From Bacteroidia bacterium (GTDB taxonomy: Bacteria; Bacteroidota; Bacteroidia; Palsa-965): DNA of 64,000 bases. The DNA lies in assembly GCA_025454955.1 (NCBI GenBank), contig JALONL010000013.1, positions 91,850-155,849 of the forward strand, in the 5' to 3' direction. Made by a program: the position numbers and the translations under genes. The notes beneath the pieces were generated by a model. It did not search any database, had not been told where the DNA came from, and saw only the letters and a program-made list of their open reading frames with translations. Positions 36,358 through 45,100 of the stretch are shown here, one piece after another (the first letter of the stretch is position 1; each line of letters begins with the position of its first letter).

Positions 36358-37080
36358 TTAATTCAAATCTTTCAGCCGTTTGAGCTGAATGCCGGTATAG
36401 CCCGAATCGGCGCGCGAAAGGCAGGCCCTGAAATCGGGGCTTATCCAGCCGCTGAGTTCGTAAACCAACTGGCGTATATCGGTGGCAGCCTGCGGACAAG
36501 AGTTTCCGTAGCGGTTAAAGCACACCGGTTCGTGATGGCTGATCCGGTTTCTGAAATCGCGTATCTGCCTGAGTCGGGGCATGAGTATGGTTTCGCTGGT
36601 TCCGGCGGGAGCCAGCGGGAATGCTTTCAACGGCACCTGTTTAAGCGTGTGGAAATAACGCTTGTCGAACATGATGGTCCAGAAACCAAAAGTCTGTTCG
36701 GCAATTACGCGTCCGGCCGTGAGCGGAGGTTTGTGGGCGGCACGTTTTAAGCGTTGTTTGGCTTTCTCTACTTCGTCGTGGAGATAGCGTTCGGGAATTA
36801 CTTTTCCGTTCATCTTTTTCACCCCGAGCGAAGGAGAAATCATAAACCCATTTTGCTGGTTGAGTATCCAGTCGGGGTCTGAAAAATGTGCGGTTAACTC
36901 GCGGTGAATGACATTGCGCAGCCCCACTTCGAAAAGGCTGAACAGCGGGAGGAAGGATTTACTTAGTTTAAGATTAATGCGGTAGAGAGTTTTCGCCTTA
37001 ACTTTGTCGTAGCCGCAGGCGAATAAGTAGCGGTTCATGCGCTCCTGCGAGAGAAAATGTTCGTAATCCCTGTATAACAT
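36358..37080 (-). CDS. Abi family protein with HEPN RNase motif
   Basis: 240 residues of the Abi_2-like (AbiD/AbiF-type) family. LFSLFEVGLRNVIHREL is at about 47-63, FGFWTIMFDKRYF at 131-143, and the HEPN catalytic motif RNRISH (RNxxxH, residues 177-182) lies in IRDFRNRISHHEPVCF. HEPN proteins of this type are ribonucleases that cause abortive infection. No protein antitoxin neighbours it. The nearest feature upstream is a divergent structured small RNA at 37210-37316 (see findings). All motif residues are intact, so it is probably active. Confidence 0.88.
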   Translation of the reverse strand: MLYRDYEHFLSQERMNRYLFACGYDKVKAKTLYRINLKLSKSFLPLFSLFEVGLRNVIHRELTAHFSDPDWILNQQNGFMISPSLGVKKMNGKVIPERYLHDEVEKAKQRLKRAAHKPPLTAGRVIAEQTFGFWTIMFDKRYFHTLKQVPLKAFPLAPAGTSETILMPRLRQIRDFRNRISHHEPVCFNRYGNSCPQAATDIRQLVYELSGWISPDFRACLSRADSGYTGIQLKRLKDLN

Positions 37081-37124
37081 ATTGGCAGTAAAAACGTAAT
37101 AATAAATGAACAGACTGATATAGT

Positions 37125-37136
37125 CGTTTACAAACG
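37125..37136. promoter_or_regulatory. Palindrome between the Abi gene and the small RNA
   Basis: CGTTTACAAACG is a near-perfect inverted repeat (CGTTT-AC-AAACG), 45 bases upstream of the Abi start codon. Direct repeats of ATCTG follow at 37141 and 37151. It could be an operator, but no regulator is known. Confidence 0.35.
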
Positions 37137-37197
37137 TTTAATCTGCTAAATCTGTTGAAAAGTTTTTGAGGGGATGGGAATTTAAAGGGAAAAGTTG

Positions 37198-37205
37198 TAT
37201 ATTTG
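37198..37205 (+). promoter_or_regulatory. Promoter -7 box of the small RNA
   Basis: TATATTTG, a full TAnnTTTG match with no open reading frame downstream before the terminator at 37285. Confidence 0.6.
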
Positions 37206-37209
37206 TGCG

Positions 37210-37316
37210 TGTGATCTGATAAAGCCTCTTAGCTTCGGTTAACGTAATCAGACAAAAGATCAGGTTACCTTAGGGTAGCTTTTAAAAGACCCGGCTTCGC
37301 CGGGTCTTTGCTTTTT
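37210..37316 (+). ncRNA. Candidate structured small RNA, about 107 nt
   Basis: A promoter box (37198-37205) and a strong terminator (37285-37316) bracket a stretch with no coding frame of note. It folds by hand into an outer helix TCTGAT (37215-37220) with ATCAGA (37247-37252) enclosing TTAGC-TTCG-GTTAA (37229-37242, a C(UUCG)G tetraloop). A second hairpin, GTTACC-TTAG-GGTAGC (37264-37279), and the terminator hairpin follow. It matches no family I know (not SRP, tmRNA, RNase P or 6S). It is divergent from the Abi HEPN gene and may be its RNA partner; that is inference. Confidence 0.6.
37285..37316. terminator. Terminator of the small RNA and of the convergent ABC gene
   Basis: Perfect 11-bp stem AAAGACCCGGC / GCCGGGTCTTT with loop TTC, followed by GCTTTTT on the plus strand and A-rich on the other side, so it works both ways. 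Confidence 0.85.
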
Positions 37317-37323
37317 ATAGCTT

Positions 37324-38049
37324 TTACTTGGCTAATGCCCTTTGTATTTCTGCGTTGGGCATATCGCTTTCAATGAGTCCGTCTTTCAGGCGCACAATGC
37401 GGTGGGCGTGGCGGGCAATGTCTTCTTCGTGTGTAACCACTATAATGGTGTTTCCGGCCTGATGAATGGTTTCGAACATGCCCATAATTTCTATGGAAGT
37501 ACGCGAGTCGAGGTTGCCGGTGGGCTCGTCGGCGAGGATGATGGCGGGGTCGTTTACCAATGCGCGGGCAATGGCCACACGCTGGCGCTGGCCGCCGGAG
37601 AGTTCGTTGGGGCGGTGGTGCATGCGGTCTTTAAGTCCCACCTGTTCGAGCGAATGTTCGGCGCGCTTCTGGCGTTCGGTGCGGTTCAGGCCGGCATATA
37701 CGAGCGGCAGCATTACATTTTCCAGTGCGGTGCTGCGTGGTAAAAGGTTAAAGGTTTGAAATACAAAACCTATTTCCTTGTTTCGCACGGCGGCAAGTTC
37801 GTTGTCGTTCATATTGGCCACCGATGTGCCATTGAGCACATACTCGCCGGCCGAAGGCGTATCGAGGCAGCCCAGCACGTTCATGAGTGTGGATTTGCCC
37901 GAGCCCGAGGGGCCCATGAGTGCCACGTATTCGTTTTTATAAATATCGAGCGTAATGCTGCGCAGGGCGTAAATTATTTCACCGCCCAGCGAATACGAGC
38001 GGGCAATATCGCGCAAACTGATAATTAATTGTGCCTCGGCCATTGGCAT
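37324..38049 (-). CDS. MacB/LolD-type ABC transporter ATPase
   Basis: 241 residues from ATG 38049 (38043 also possible). Walker [11 protein letters not shown]-loop [20 protein letters not shown], signature [14 protein letters not shown], Walker [13 protein letters not shown]. This is the LolD/MacB subfamily, which powers mechanotransmission permeases for lipoproteins, toxins or peptides. No permease is adjacent on this strand, so it is an orphan here. A TAnnTTTG-like box (TACCTTTA) abuts the start. Confidence 0.9.
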   Translation of the reverse strand: MPMAEAQLIISLRDIARSYSLGGEIIYALRSITLDIYKNEYVALMGPSGSGKSTLMNVLGCLDTPSAGEYVLNGTSVANMNDNELAAVRNKEIGFVFQTFNLLPRSTALENVMLPLVYAGLNRTERQKRAEHSLEQVGLKDRMHHRPNELSGGQRQRVAIARALVNDPAIILADEPTGNLDSRTSIEIMGMFETIHQAGNTIIVVTHEEDIARHAHRIVRLKDGLIESDMPNAEIQRALAK

Positions 38050-38180
38050 AAAGGTAAGCGGATTATCGGGCAAAAATTATCACACATCGCCTAAATTTAT
38101 TTCGCTACGCATTGTCTATACGAGACCTATCACTTAATTTGGCTTCCGGATCCATCCATTCACACAAAAAACACTTAACC

Positions 38181-38630
38181 ATGAACATTGAACAAATTGC
38201 ACCGCTCATTGAAGCCAGCCTGGCCGGATTAAAATTAGACCCTGCCAAATGCCGCAACGAAAAGCCCGGCCAGTGGTCGTACCGCAGCCAGAAAGCCGAC
38301 GTGTGGATTGATGTATTCACCTTTCAGGACAGACCCGAAAAATATTATTTACAGGTAATGAGTCCGCTTTGCTTAGTGGCCGATTTGCGCCGCGAAGAGT
38401 TCCTTCTCGATATTCTTGAAATCAATTATAAATTGGTGGGCTGCTGGATTGCCAAGCGCAACGACTGGCTATATGTGCTCAACCTGCGCGAAACCGAAAA
38501 TATCGACCAGAGTGAGATTGATGCCACGCTCGATCGTGTTTCTTTTTACTGTAATGATTATCTCGCCAAGCTCGGCTTTAAGTATGAAGGCTGCTGGACA
38601 CCGAAGCCGGTGGAAGGCGGGCGTGGCTAA
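38181..38630 (+). CDS. YbjN domain-containing protein
   Basis: 149 residues from ATG 38181 (MNIEQIAPLIEASLAGLKLD). It has the YbjN/type III-chaperone-like fold pattern: alpha helix, strands around VWIDVFTFQDRPEKYYLQVM, helix FLLDILEINYKLVGCW, then LETENI-like turn and YCNDYLAKLGFKY. Cytosolic. Members bind protein partners, but no specific role is known. The following lipoprotein-like gene begins at its end and may be co-transcribed. Confidence 0.75.
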   Translation: MNIEQIAPLIEASLAGLKLDPAKCRNEKPGQWSYRSQKADVWIDVFTFQDRPEKYYLQVMSPLCLVADLRREEFLLDILEINYKLVGCWIAKRNDWLYVLNLRETENIDQSEIDATLDRVSFYCNDYLAKLGFKYEGCWTPKPVEGGRG

Positions 38631-38667
38631 CATTAACCCATTCCGTTTTTACAAAAGCACATTGCGA

Positions 38668-39261
38668 ATGTTGTCGTTCGTGATGTGCTTTTGTATTGTT
38701 TCCCAATGCACTGACAACAAAAAACCGCCTGCCATCGTTGAGCGAAGTTTTGACAAAATAGACTTTGCATGGTTATACTCCACTGGCTCCTATGGGGGAA
38801 TAGTATTGGACAGTAACGGCCACGCATTAATTTACAGGCTTTTCAAGGATTCGTTATTAACTATTGACACTGTATTATCTGATAAATTGCTGAATCAAAT
38901 TGATTCGCTGACCAATAAAATCCCTTCGCACTTTTCCTGCCTCGATCATTTAAACAGTGATACTTCCACCGTTAAATGCAGTGACAGTCCGATGGCTGTT
39001 ATTCAGATTTATTCAGGATTAAAAGTTAAAACAAGTCGTTGTTATATCAGTGTGTTTCCCGGCGAAGTGAGGAAAAAACCTGTCTCACCGGAAAATTCGA
39101 TTTTAAATTACTTTTTTGCCTTACACCTGCGGACTGAGCTAAAAGCAGGCACCGAAGTTTTAACACCTCAAAGTGCAGCTCTTGACACGTTACTTTCACT
39201 TCGACGTTTCCCTCCTCTGTTGCCACCTGTAAAGTTTACAGATGCTGATGAAGGATTATAA
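38668..39261 (+). CDS. Putative lipoprotein of unknown function
   Basis: 197 residues from ATG 38668, with a lipoprotein signal MLSFVMCFCIVSQC (lipobox VSQC). A GTG at 38623 would add 15 residues and overlap the YbjN stop. The mature part (IVERSFDKIDFAWLYSTGSY, AVIQIYSGLKVKTS) has no family I recognise. No catalytic motif seen. Confidence 0.55.
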   Translation: MLSFVMCFCIVSQCTDNKKPPAIVERSFDKIDFAWLYSTGSYGGIVLDSNGHALIYRLFKDSLLTIDTVLSDKLLNQIDSLTNKIPSHFSCLDHLNSDTSTVKCSDSPMAVIQIYSGLKVKTSRCYISVFPGEVRKKPVSPENSILNYFFALHLRTELKAGTEVLTPQSAALDTLLSLRRFPPLLPPVKFTDADEGL

Positions 39262-39277
39262 TTTACTGCTGAGTCTT

Positions 39278-39396
39278 CCGGTGGCTTCGACAGGCTCAGC
39301 CACCGCGAGCTCAGTCATCGGAAGATTCATGCTTAACAACTGAAACGAAGACATACACACCACACGCCCGGCGGCTGAGCCTGTCGAAGCCACCGG
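39278..39396. repeat. 28-bp inverted repeat with GCTTCGACAGGCTCAGC core
   Basis: Left arm 39278-39305 and right arm 39369-39396 are reverse complements with one mismatch (CCGGTGGCTTCGACAGG... / ...GTCGAAGCCACCGG). The 63-base loop has no gene. The core GGCTTCGACAGGCTCAGCC resembles an intergenic palindrome widely scattered in bacterial genomes. Confidence 0.75.
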
Positions 39397-39461
39397 GTGA
39401 TTTCTTTTCAACAACAGCCGCCCATGTATTCACAGCCGCACGGCAAACCCGGTTTTGTGCC

Positions 39462-39469
39462 TAATTTTG
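39462..39469 (+). promoter_or_regulatory. Promoter -7 box of the UvrD-type helicase
   Basis: TAATTTTG, a full TAnnTTTG match, 5 bases before the GTG start; implies a very short leader. Confidence 0.5.
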
Positions 39470-39473
39470 TGTT

Positions 39474-41882
39474 GTGAACGAAACTTACCTTGACGAACTG
39501 AACGAGATACAGCGCCAGGCTGTAACCGCTACCGACGGGCCTTTGATGATTGTAGCCGGAGCCGGTTCGGGCAAAACGCGGGTGCTTACCTACCGCATTG
39601 CCCACCTTATCCGCCTCGGTGTGGATCCTTTCAACATACTGGCCCTCACCTTTACCAACAAGGCCGCACGTGAAATGAAAGAGCGAATCGGCCGTATTGT
39701 ATCAAAAGGCGAAGCACGCAATATCTGGATGGGCACCTTCCACTCGGTGTTTGCACGTATTCTCCGCGCAGAGGCCGAAAAACTCGGTTATCCCTCCAAC
39801 TTTACCATTTACGATACCGAGGACTCCAAGAGCCTGCTCAAAACCATTCTCAAAGAACAGGGGCTTGATGAGAAAGTGTATAAACCCGCAATGGTGCTGA
39901 GCCGGATTTCGGCCGCCAAAAACAATTTGATTTCCGCACAGGCTTATCTTCAAAACAACACGGTAATTGAAGAAGACCGCATGAGCGGAAAACCCAAAAT
40001 GGGAATCATTTACGAGCAGTATTCGAAACGCTGCTTCAAGGCGGGTGCAATGGATTTCGACGACCTGCTCTTTAACACCAATATTCTGCTGCGCGATTAT
40101 CCTGAAGTGCTGAACAAGTATCAGGACAAGTTCCGCTACATTATGGTGGACGAGTATCAGGATACCAACTTTTCGCAGTATGTAATTGTGAAGCAACTGG
40201 CGGCAAAGTTTCAGAATATTTGTGTGGTGGGCGATGATGCACAGTCTATTTATGCCTTCCGCGGAGCCAATATCCAGAACATTCTCAGTTTCGAGCGCGA
40301 TTACCCCGATCTCAAAACCGTTAAATTAGAACAGAACTACCGCAGTACGCAACACATAGTAAAAGCCGCCAACGCCGTAATTAAAAACAACCGCGAGCAG
40401 CTTGAGAAAAATGTATGGACAGCCAATGCCGACGGCGATAAAATAGGCCTCATGAAAGCCGCCACCGACAACGAAGAAGGTCAGTTGGTGGCGCGGCATA
40501 TTTTCGAAATCAAAATGCAGCATCAGTTGCATAACAGCGATTTCGCCATTTTGTACCGTACCAATGCGCAGAGCCGTTCGATGGAAGAAGCCCTGCGGCG
40601 GTTGAATATTCCGTACCGCATTTACGGCGGCACCTCGTTTTATCAGCGCAAGGAAGTGAAAGATATGCTCGCTTACTATCGCATGTGCATTAATCCGCAC
40701 GACGAGGAAGCGCTCAAACGCATTATCAATTATCCGACGCGGGGCATTGGCGATACCACGCTCGATAAAATTACCATTGCCGCCCGAGACAACGATGTGA
40801 GCCTGTTTACCGTGTGCGAAAACATTGCCGAATTCGGTCTGCAGGTAAACAGTGGCACGGTGCAGAAAATTCAGGACTTTGTGGCCATGATAAAGAGCTT
40901 TGGCGTAATGCTGGAAGTGCAGAACGCCTACGACCTGGGCCACCACATTGCCAGCCACTCGGGCCTGCTTCGCGAGCTGTATTCCGACAAAACACCCGAA
41001 GGCGTAAGCCGCTACGAAAACGTGCAGGAACTCCTCAACGGCCTCAAAGAATTTTCCGATGGCGAAAACGCGCCGCCCATCGACCTGGTAGAGCAAAACG
41101 ATCCCGAACTGCAACGCATTGAACTCGAACAACAGGCCGAGTTGCAGGACGACATCAATGCCGGCCCGCTGCGCACACTCGATCAGTTTATGCAGGACAT
41201 TGCCCTGCTTACCGACGCCGACACCAAAGCACCCGATGCCGATACCAACAAGGTATCGCTCATGACCATACACGCCGCCAAGGGACTTGAGTTTGGCTAC
41301 GTGTATATTGTGGGCATGGAGGAAAACCTTTTCCCCTCGGCCCTGAGTGTAAACTCGCGCGCTGACCTGGAGGAAGAGCGCCGCCTGTTTTACGTAGCCA
41401 TTACCCGTGCCGAAAAGCGTTGCATGCTTACCTACGCCAGCACGCGCTACCGCTGGGGCAACCTCACCACCTGCGAGCCCAGCCGTTTCATCGAAGAAAT
41501 TGACACTGATTACATGGAATACGCCAACAGCGCCGCCCGCAGCGAGTTTGGCGGCGGCGGTGTACCGGCCTCTCCCCTGTTCCAGCGCCGCGCCGCACAG
41601 CAGGGCGCAGCCACGCCACAGGTGAATGTAAGCAGCGGCCCTGCGCCCAAAAAGAATCTGGTAAAGGTAGCCTCCACAGTAAACACACCCACTGCCCCGT
41701 TAGACAACAGCCACCTCAAAAGCCTCGCCGTAGGAATGACCGTGCAGCACGACCGCTTTGGGCGCGGCAAGGTGGTGGAGCTGGAAGGGGCTTTTCCGAA
41801 TACGAAAGCTACTGTGCATTTTGATGGTTCGGGGCAGAAGCAGTTGTTGCTGAAGTTTGCTAAGCTGGAGATTGTGGGGTGA
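39474..41882 (+). CDS. UvrD/PcrA-type ATP-dependent DNA helicase
   Basis: 802 residues, GTG start at 39474. Superfamily I motifs in order: Q motif LNEIQRQAV, Walker A AGAGSGKT (28-35), motif II VDEYQDTN (about 222-229), motif III VGDDAQSIYAFRGA, motif IV LEQNYRS, motif V VSLMTIHAAKGLEF, motif VI LFYVAITRAEK. The C-terminal 50 residues form a Tudor-like RNA-polymerase-interaction domain (VGMTVQHDRFGRGKVVELEG), as in PcrA. 3' to 5' helicase of repair and transcription-replication conflicts. It precedes the CRISPR locus. Confidence 0.95.
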   Translation: MNETYLDELNEIQRQAVTATDGPLMIVAGAGSGKTRVLTYRIAHLIRLGVDPFNILALTFTNKAAREMKERIGRIVSKGEARNIWMGTFHSVFARILRAEAEKLGYPSNFTIYDTEDSKSLLKTILKEQGLDEKVYKPAMVLSRISAAKNNLISAQAYLQNNTVIEEDRMSGKPKMGIIYEQYSKRCFKAGAMDFDDLLFNTNILLRDYPEVLNKYQDKFRYIMVDEYQDTNFSQYVIVKQLAAKFQNICVVGDDAQSIYAFRGANIQNILSFERDYPDLKTVKLEQNYRSTQHIVKAANAVIKNNREQLEKNVWTANADGDKIGLMKAATDNEEGQLVARHIFEIKMQHQLHNSDFAILYRTNAQSRSMEEALRRLNIPYRIYGGTSFYQRKEVKDMLAYYRMCINPHDEEALKRIINYPTRGIGDTTLDKITIAARDNDVSLFTVCENIAEFGLQVNSGTVQKIQDFVAMIKSFGVMLEVQNAYDLGHHIASHSGLLRELYSDKTPEGVSRYENVQELLNGLKEFSDGENAPPIDLVEQNDPELQRIELEQQAELQDDINAGPLRTLDQFMQDIALLTDADTKAPDADTNKVSLMTIHAAKGLEFGYVYIVGMEENLFPSALSVNSRADLEEERRLFYVAITRAEKRCMLTYASTRYRWGNLTTCEPSRFIEEIDTDYMEYANSAARSEFGGGGVPASPLFQRRAAQQGAATPQVNVSSGPAPKKNLVKVASTVNTPTAPLDNSHLKSLAVGMTVQHDRFGRGKVVELEGAFPNTKATVHFDGSGQKQLLLKFAKLEIVG

Positions 41883-41910
41883 GGTTTTTTGAAAAATCGT
41901 TAGATGTGGG

Positions 41911-41941
41911 GAAGCCGTTTTCGTGAGAAAGCGGCTTTTTT
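41911..41941 (+). terminator. Terminator of the helicase gene
   Basis: AAGCCGTTTTC, GTGA, GAAAGCGGCTT followed by TTTTT. It lies back-to-back with the tracrRNA terminator on the opposite strand. Confidence 0.8.
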
Positions 41942-41949
41942 GTATTCAT

Positions 41950-42045
41950 AAAAAAAGCGCCACCGAGGTGACGCTGTAGGCTTTAAGCCTTCGGCTGCAA
42001 GCAGCCTTGTTATGAAAAGAAATGACGAAAAGGATTTTCTTTTCT
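41950..42045 (-). ncRNA. tracrRNA of the type II-C CRISPR system
   Basis: Read leftward. The anti-repeat TCCTTTTCGTC (42034-42024) pairs perfectly over 11 bases with GACGAAAAGGA of the array repeat. After an internal bulge, TCATAAC (42015-42009) pairs with GTTGTGA, the repeat's first seven bases (one G-U). Then come GGCTGCTTGCAGCC (first hairpin), AGGCT-TAA-AGCCT (second) and AGCGTCACC / GGTGGCGCT (third), ending in a TTTTTTT tract at 41956-41950. This matches tracrRNA organisation. It is antisense to and upstream of cas9; it guides RNase III processing and Cas9 loading. Promoter at 42051-42080. Confidence 0.93.
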
Positions 42046-42050
42046 TTTGG

Positions 42051-42080
42051 CTAAAGTAATAAATTAATTGACACAAAAAA
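42051..42080 (-). promoter_or_regulatory. tracrRNA promoter
   Basis: On the minus strand, TTTTTTG (42080-42074) as -33 and TACTTTAG (42058-42051) as -7, one mismatch to TAnnTTTG, with 15 bases between. Predicted start near 42045, 11 bases upstream of the anti-repeat core. Confidence 0.6.
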
Positions 42081-42098
42081 TATTTTCACATATTTTTA
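42068..42098 (+). promoter_or_regulatory. cas operon promoter
   Basis: TTG at 42068-42070 and TATTTTTA at 42091-42098 with exactly 20 bases between, one mismatch to TAnnTTTG. It drives cas9-cas1-cas2 and is interleaved with the tracrRNA promoter. Confidence 0.6.
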
Positions 42099-42123
42099 TC
42101 CTAAACCCTTAACACAATAGTAA

Positions 42124-45100
42124 ATGAATAAACTAATTTTTGGATTCGATCTTGGGACAGCCTCAATTGGCTGGGTGGCGGTTAACGACGGTAAAAGTAT
42201 AAACGGGGCCGGGGTAAGGATTTTTCCCGAGGGAGTGAACAGAAACAAAAAGAATCAAAAAGAATCATCGTTAAATTCTGAACGCAGAATAAAACGGCAA
42301 ATCAGAAAGCAACTTTACAGAAGAAGAAAAAGAAAATCGGAGCTGGCAAGGGTGCTGATGAAGTATAATATGTTTCCTCAAATGATCAATCTGGATTCAG
42401 AGTTAAAACAGGTTATCTTAAATAAAGAACTTCAGACATTTTTTTCCATAAACCCTTATTCCTGTCGGGCAAAAGCAGTTCAGGATATTCCCATTCAATT
42501 AACACCATACGAATTGGGCAGAGTGCTTTACCATTTTTCGCAACGAAGAGGGTATCGGTCGAATCTGCTTGCAGATACGGATGACAAAGAAACCGGAGCA
42601 TTGTTTTCGGGAAAACCGGAAGAGGGAAAAACAGGAATTATAAGTACGCGCGAAGGAATAGAAAAGTTCAAAACTCTGGGGTCATTCCTTAACCAATTAA
42701 ATCCGCATTCGGAAAGAATCAGAAACAGATACACTGAACGGCAGATGTTTATTGATGAATTTAATGAGGTATGGGAAACTCAGTCGAAATTCGATTTCTG
42801 GAAAAATATTCTAACCAATGAACTGAAAAATCAAATAGCCAACGATATTCTTTTCTTTCAACGCCCGTTAAAATCGCAGAAAGGTTTGGTTGGAAAGTGT
42901 CGTTTTGAACCAGGCAAACCAAGATGCCCGATAAGCAGTCCCGAGTTTGAATTGTATCGTATCTGGAAAACAATAAACAGTATAAAGAACGGCACAATAA
43001 GTCTCGACGAAAAGCAACGGAAAGCTGCTTTTGATTTTATGGTATCGAAGGACAAATTTAAGTTTGGCGATCTTGCCAAAAAACTCGGAACAGATGTTTC
43101 GCAGGCAAATTTCAACTATGATAATGAACAGGTTCTTCCCGGCTCAAATACCTTATCAAAGATGCGACTTGCAATAGGGAAAAAGCAATGGGAAGAGTTT
43201 ACACCTGAAAAAATCAGAATGCTGTGGCATGATAAATACAACGCCACGGATAAAAACTGGCTGAAAGCCCGGCTGATTAAGAACTATTCACTTAATGAGG
43301 AGCAGGCCGATAAACTTTTGAATTTCAGACTACAGCAGGGGTATTCAGGAATTTCCACAAAAGTGATACGGGCGGCTCTCCCCTATCTGGAAAAAGGGTT
43401 TGCTGAAAATGAAGCTATTTTGATTGCAGGCATATCAAATTGTTTTGGTGTACGCTGGCAAGATATGGGTGCGAAAGAGCAAAATTATATTATCGACTCA
43501 TCTTTAGACCTTTTAAAACAAAAATCGGAACGAACACTTCCGGCGCTCAGAGAATGGTTTGGCAAAGAATTCTCTCTGACTGAGAAGGAATTAAAAAAGC
43601 TCTATCATCACAGCGATGAAGAAAACCTGAACGGTGAAGAAAAGATGCGCAGCCCCATTGTGGATAAAGCATTAACCGAACTTCAGTTTCTGGTAAATGC
43701 AATGGTTGTAAAATATGGCAAGCCTGATGAAATAAGAATTGAATTATCGCGCGATATTAAATCTTCGAAAGAAAAGCGTGAAAACACGCTGATTGAGCAG
43801 CGTAGAAAAGAAACAGAGAATAATTTGATAAAAAAGGAGCTCGACGGTTTAAATCTCCCGCATACTGCAGGCCGCATTTTAAAATTGAAATTATACCGTG
43901 AAATTGAACGAAAAGCAGGCAATGTACGCTGCCCTTATACCGGAAAATCCATAAGTATTTCGCAACTTTTCTCCGGCGAAGTAAACATAGAACACATTAT
44001 TCCGGCATCGAGACTTCCTGGTATGCAGCTCGATAATCTTACACTCTGCTTTGTGGATGAAAACCGGGCAAAATCCAACAAAACTCCATTTGAGTATTAC
44101 AGTTCAAATCCTGTTCTCTGGGAAGAAATTAAAAACAATGCCTATCATTTGCTTCCGTACAGAAAATACATTCGTTTCATTTCAGATAATCATCCCGAAT
44201 TGGATGATTTCATTAACCGTCAGCTAAACGAAACCCGTTATATAAGCAGAAAAGCCAGAGCACGGCTGCAAAAACAGTTTCCTGAAATACGTGTAAATGT
44301 AACACAGGGGGCAACCACTGCAATGCTTCGACATTACTGGGGGCTTGACTCTATATTACAACCCAATTATCAAATAGGTGTACTTCCTGATGGGGAATAC
44401 CTTGCTGTGTTTGATGAAAAAAACGTGCTTGTGGAAGCCCAACGCTGGAATTATGACAAACTAAAGGATATAGAAAAAGCACTTGAAAAGAAAGGAATGA
44501 TCGTATATGGCAATGTGGTGAAGGGTGTTTTCAAACCCTATAAAACACGCGACGATCACCGCCACCATGCCATAGATGCTTTAACCATCGCCTGTACCAA
44601 AGTGGCTTACGTACAGAAAATTGCTGAGTTTGAAAGTAACGATATTAAAGATTATGAGAAACAGATACAGTTTCCTCAGCCGTGGCCATCGTTCTGGCAG
44701 GATGCCAAAAAAGCAGTGTCTGAAATTCTTGTATCACATAAAAAGCGAAACAAAATCCTCACCAAAAGCATTGTTAAACGCAAGGTAAAAGGGAAGTTGG
44801 TTATCGGTGAAGGCCTTGCCGCAAGAGATCAGCTTCATAATGATACATTTTACGGACAATATAAAGACCGTTCGGGAAAAAACTATTATCACTATCGCAA
44901 ACCATTAAACCAAATTACTGAAAGTGCGCAGGTGAATAAGATTGTTGATGAGCATGTGCGAAAAGCTGTAATCGAAGCTATTCTAAAGGCAGATCCGGGA
45001 ATAAATATTAAAGAAAAATATAAGGTACCCAATGGGGCTTTCTTTCAGAAAACCGAATCGGGGCGATTTACTCCCCTTGTGTTTCTTCCCAATAAAAATG

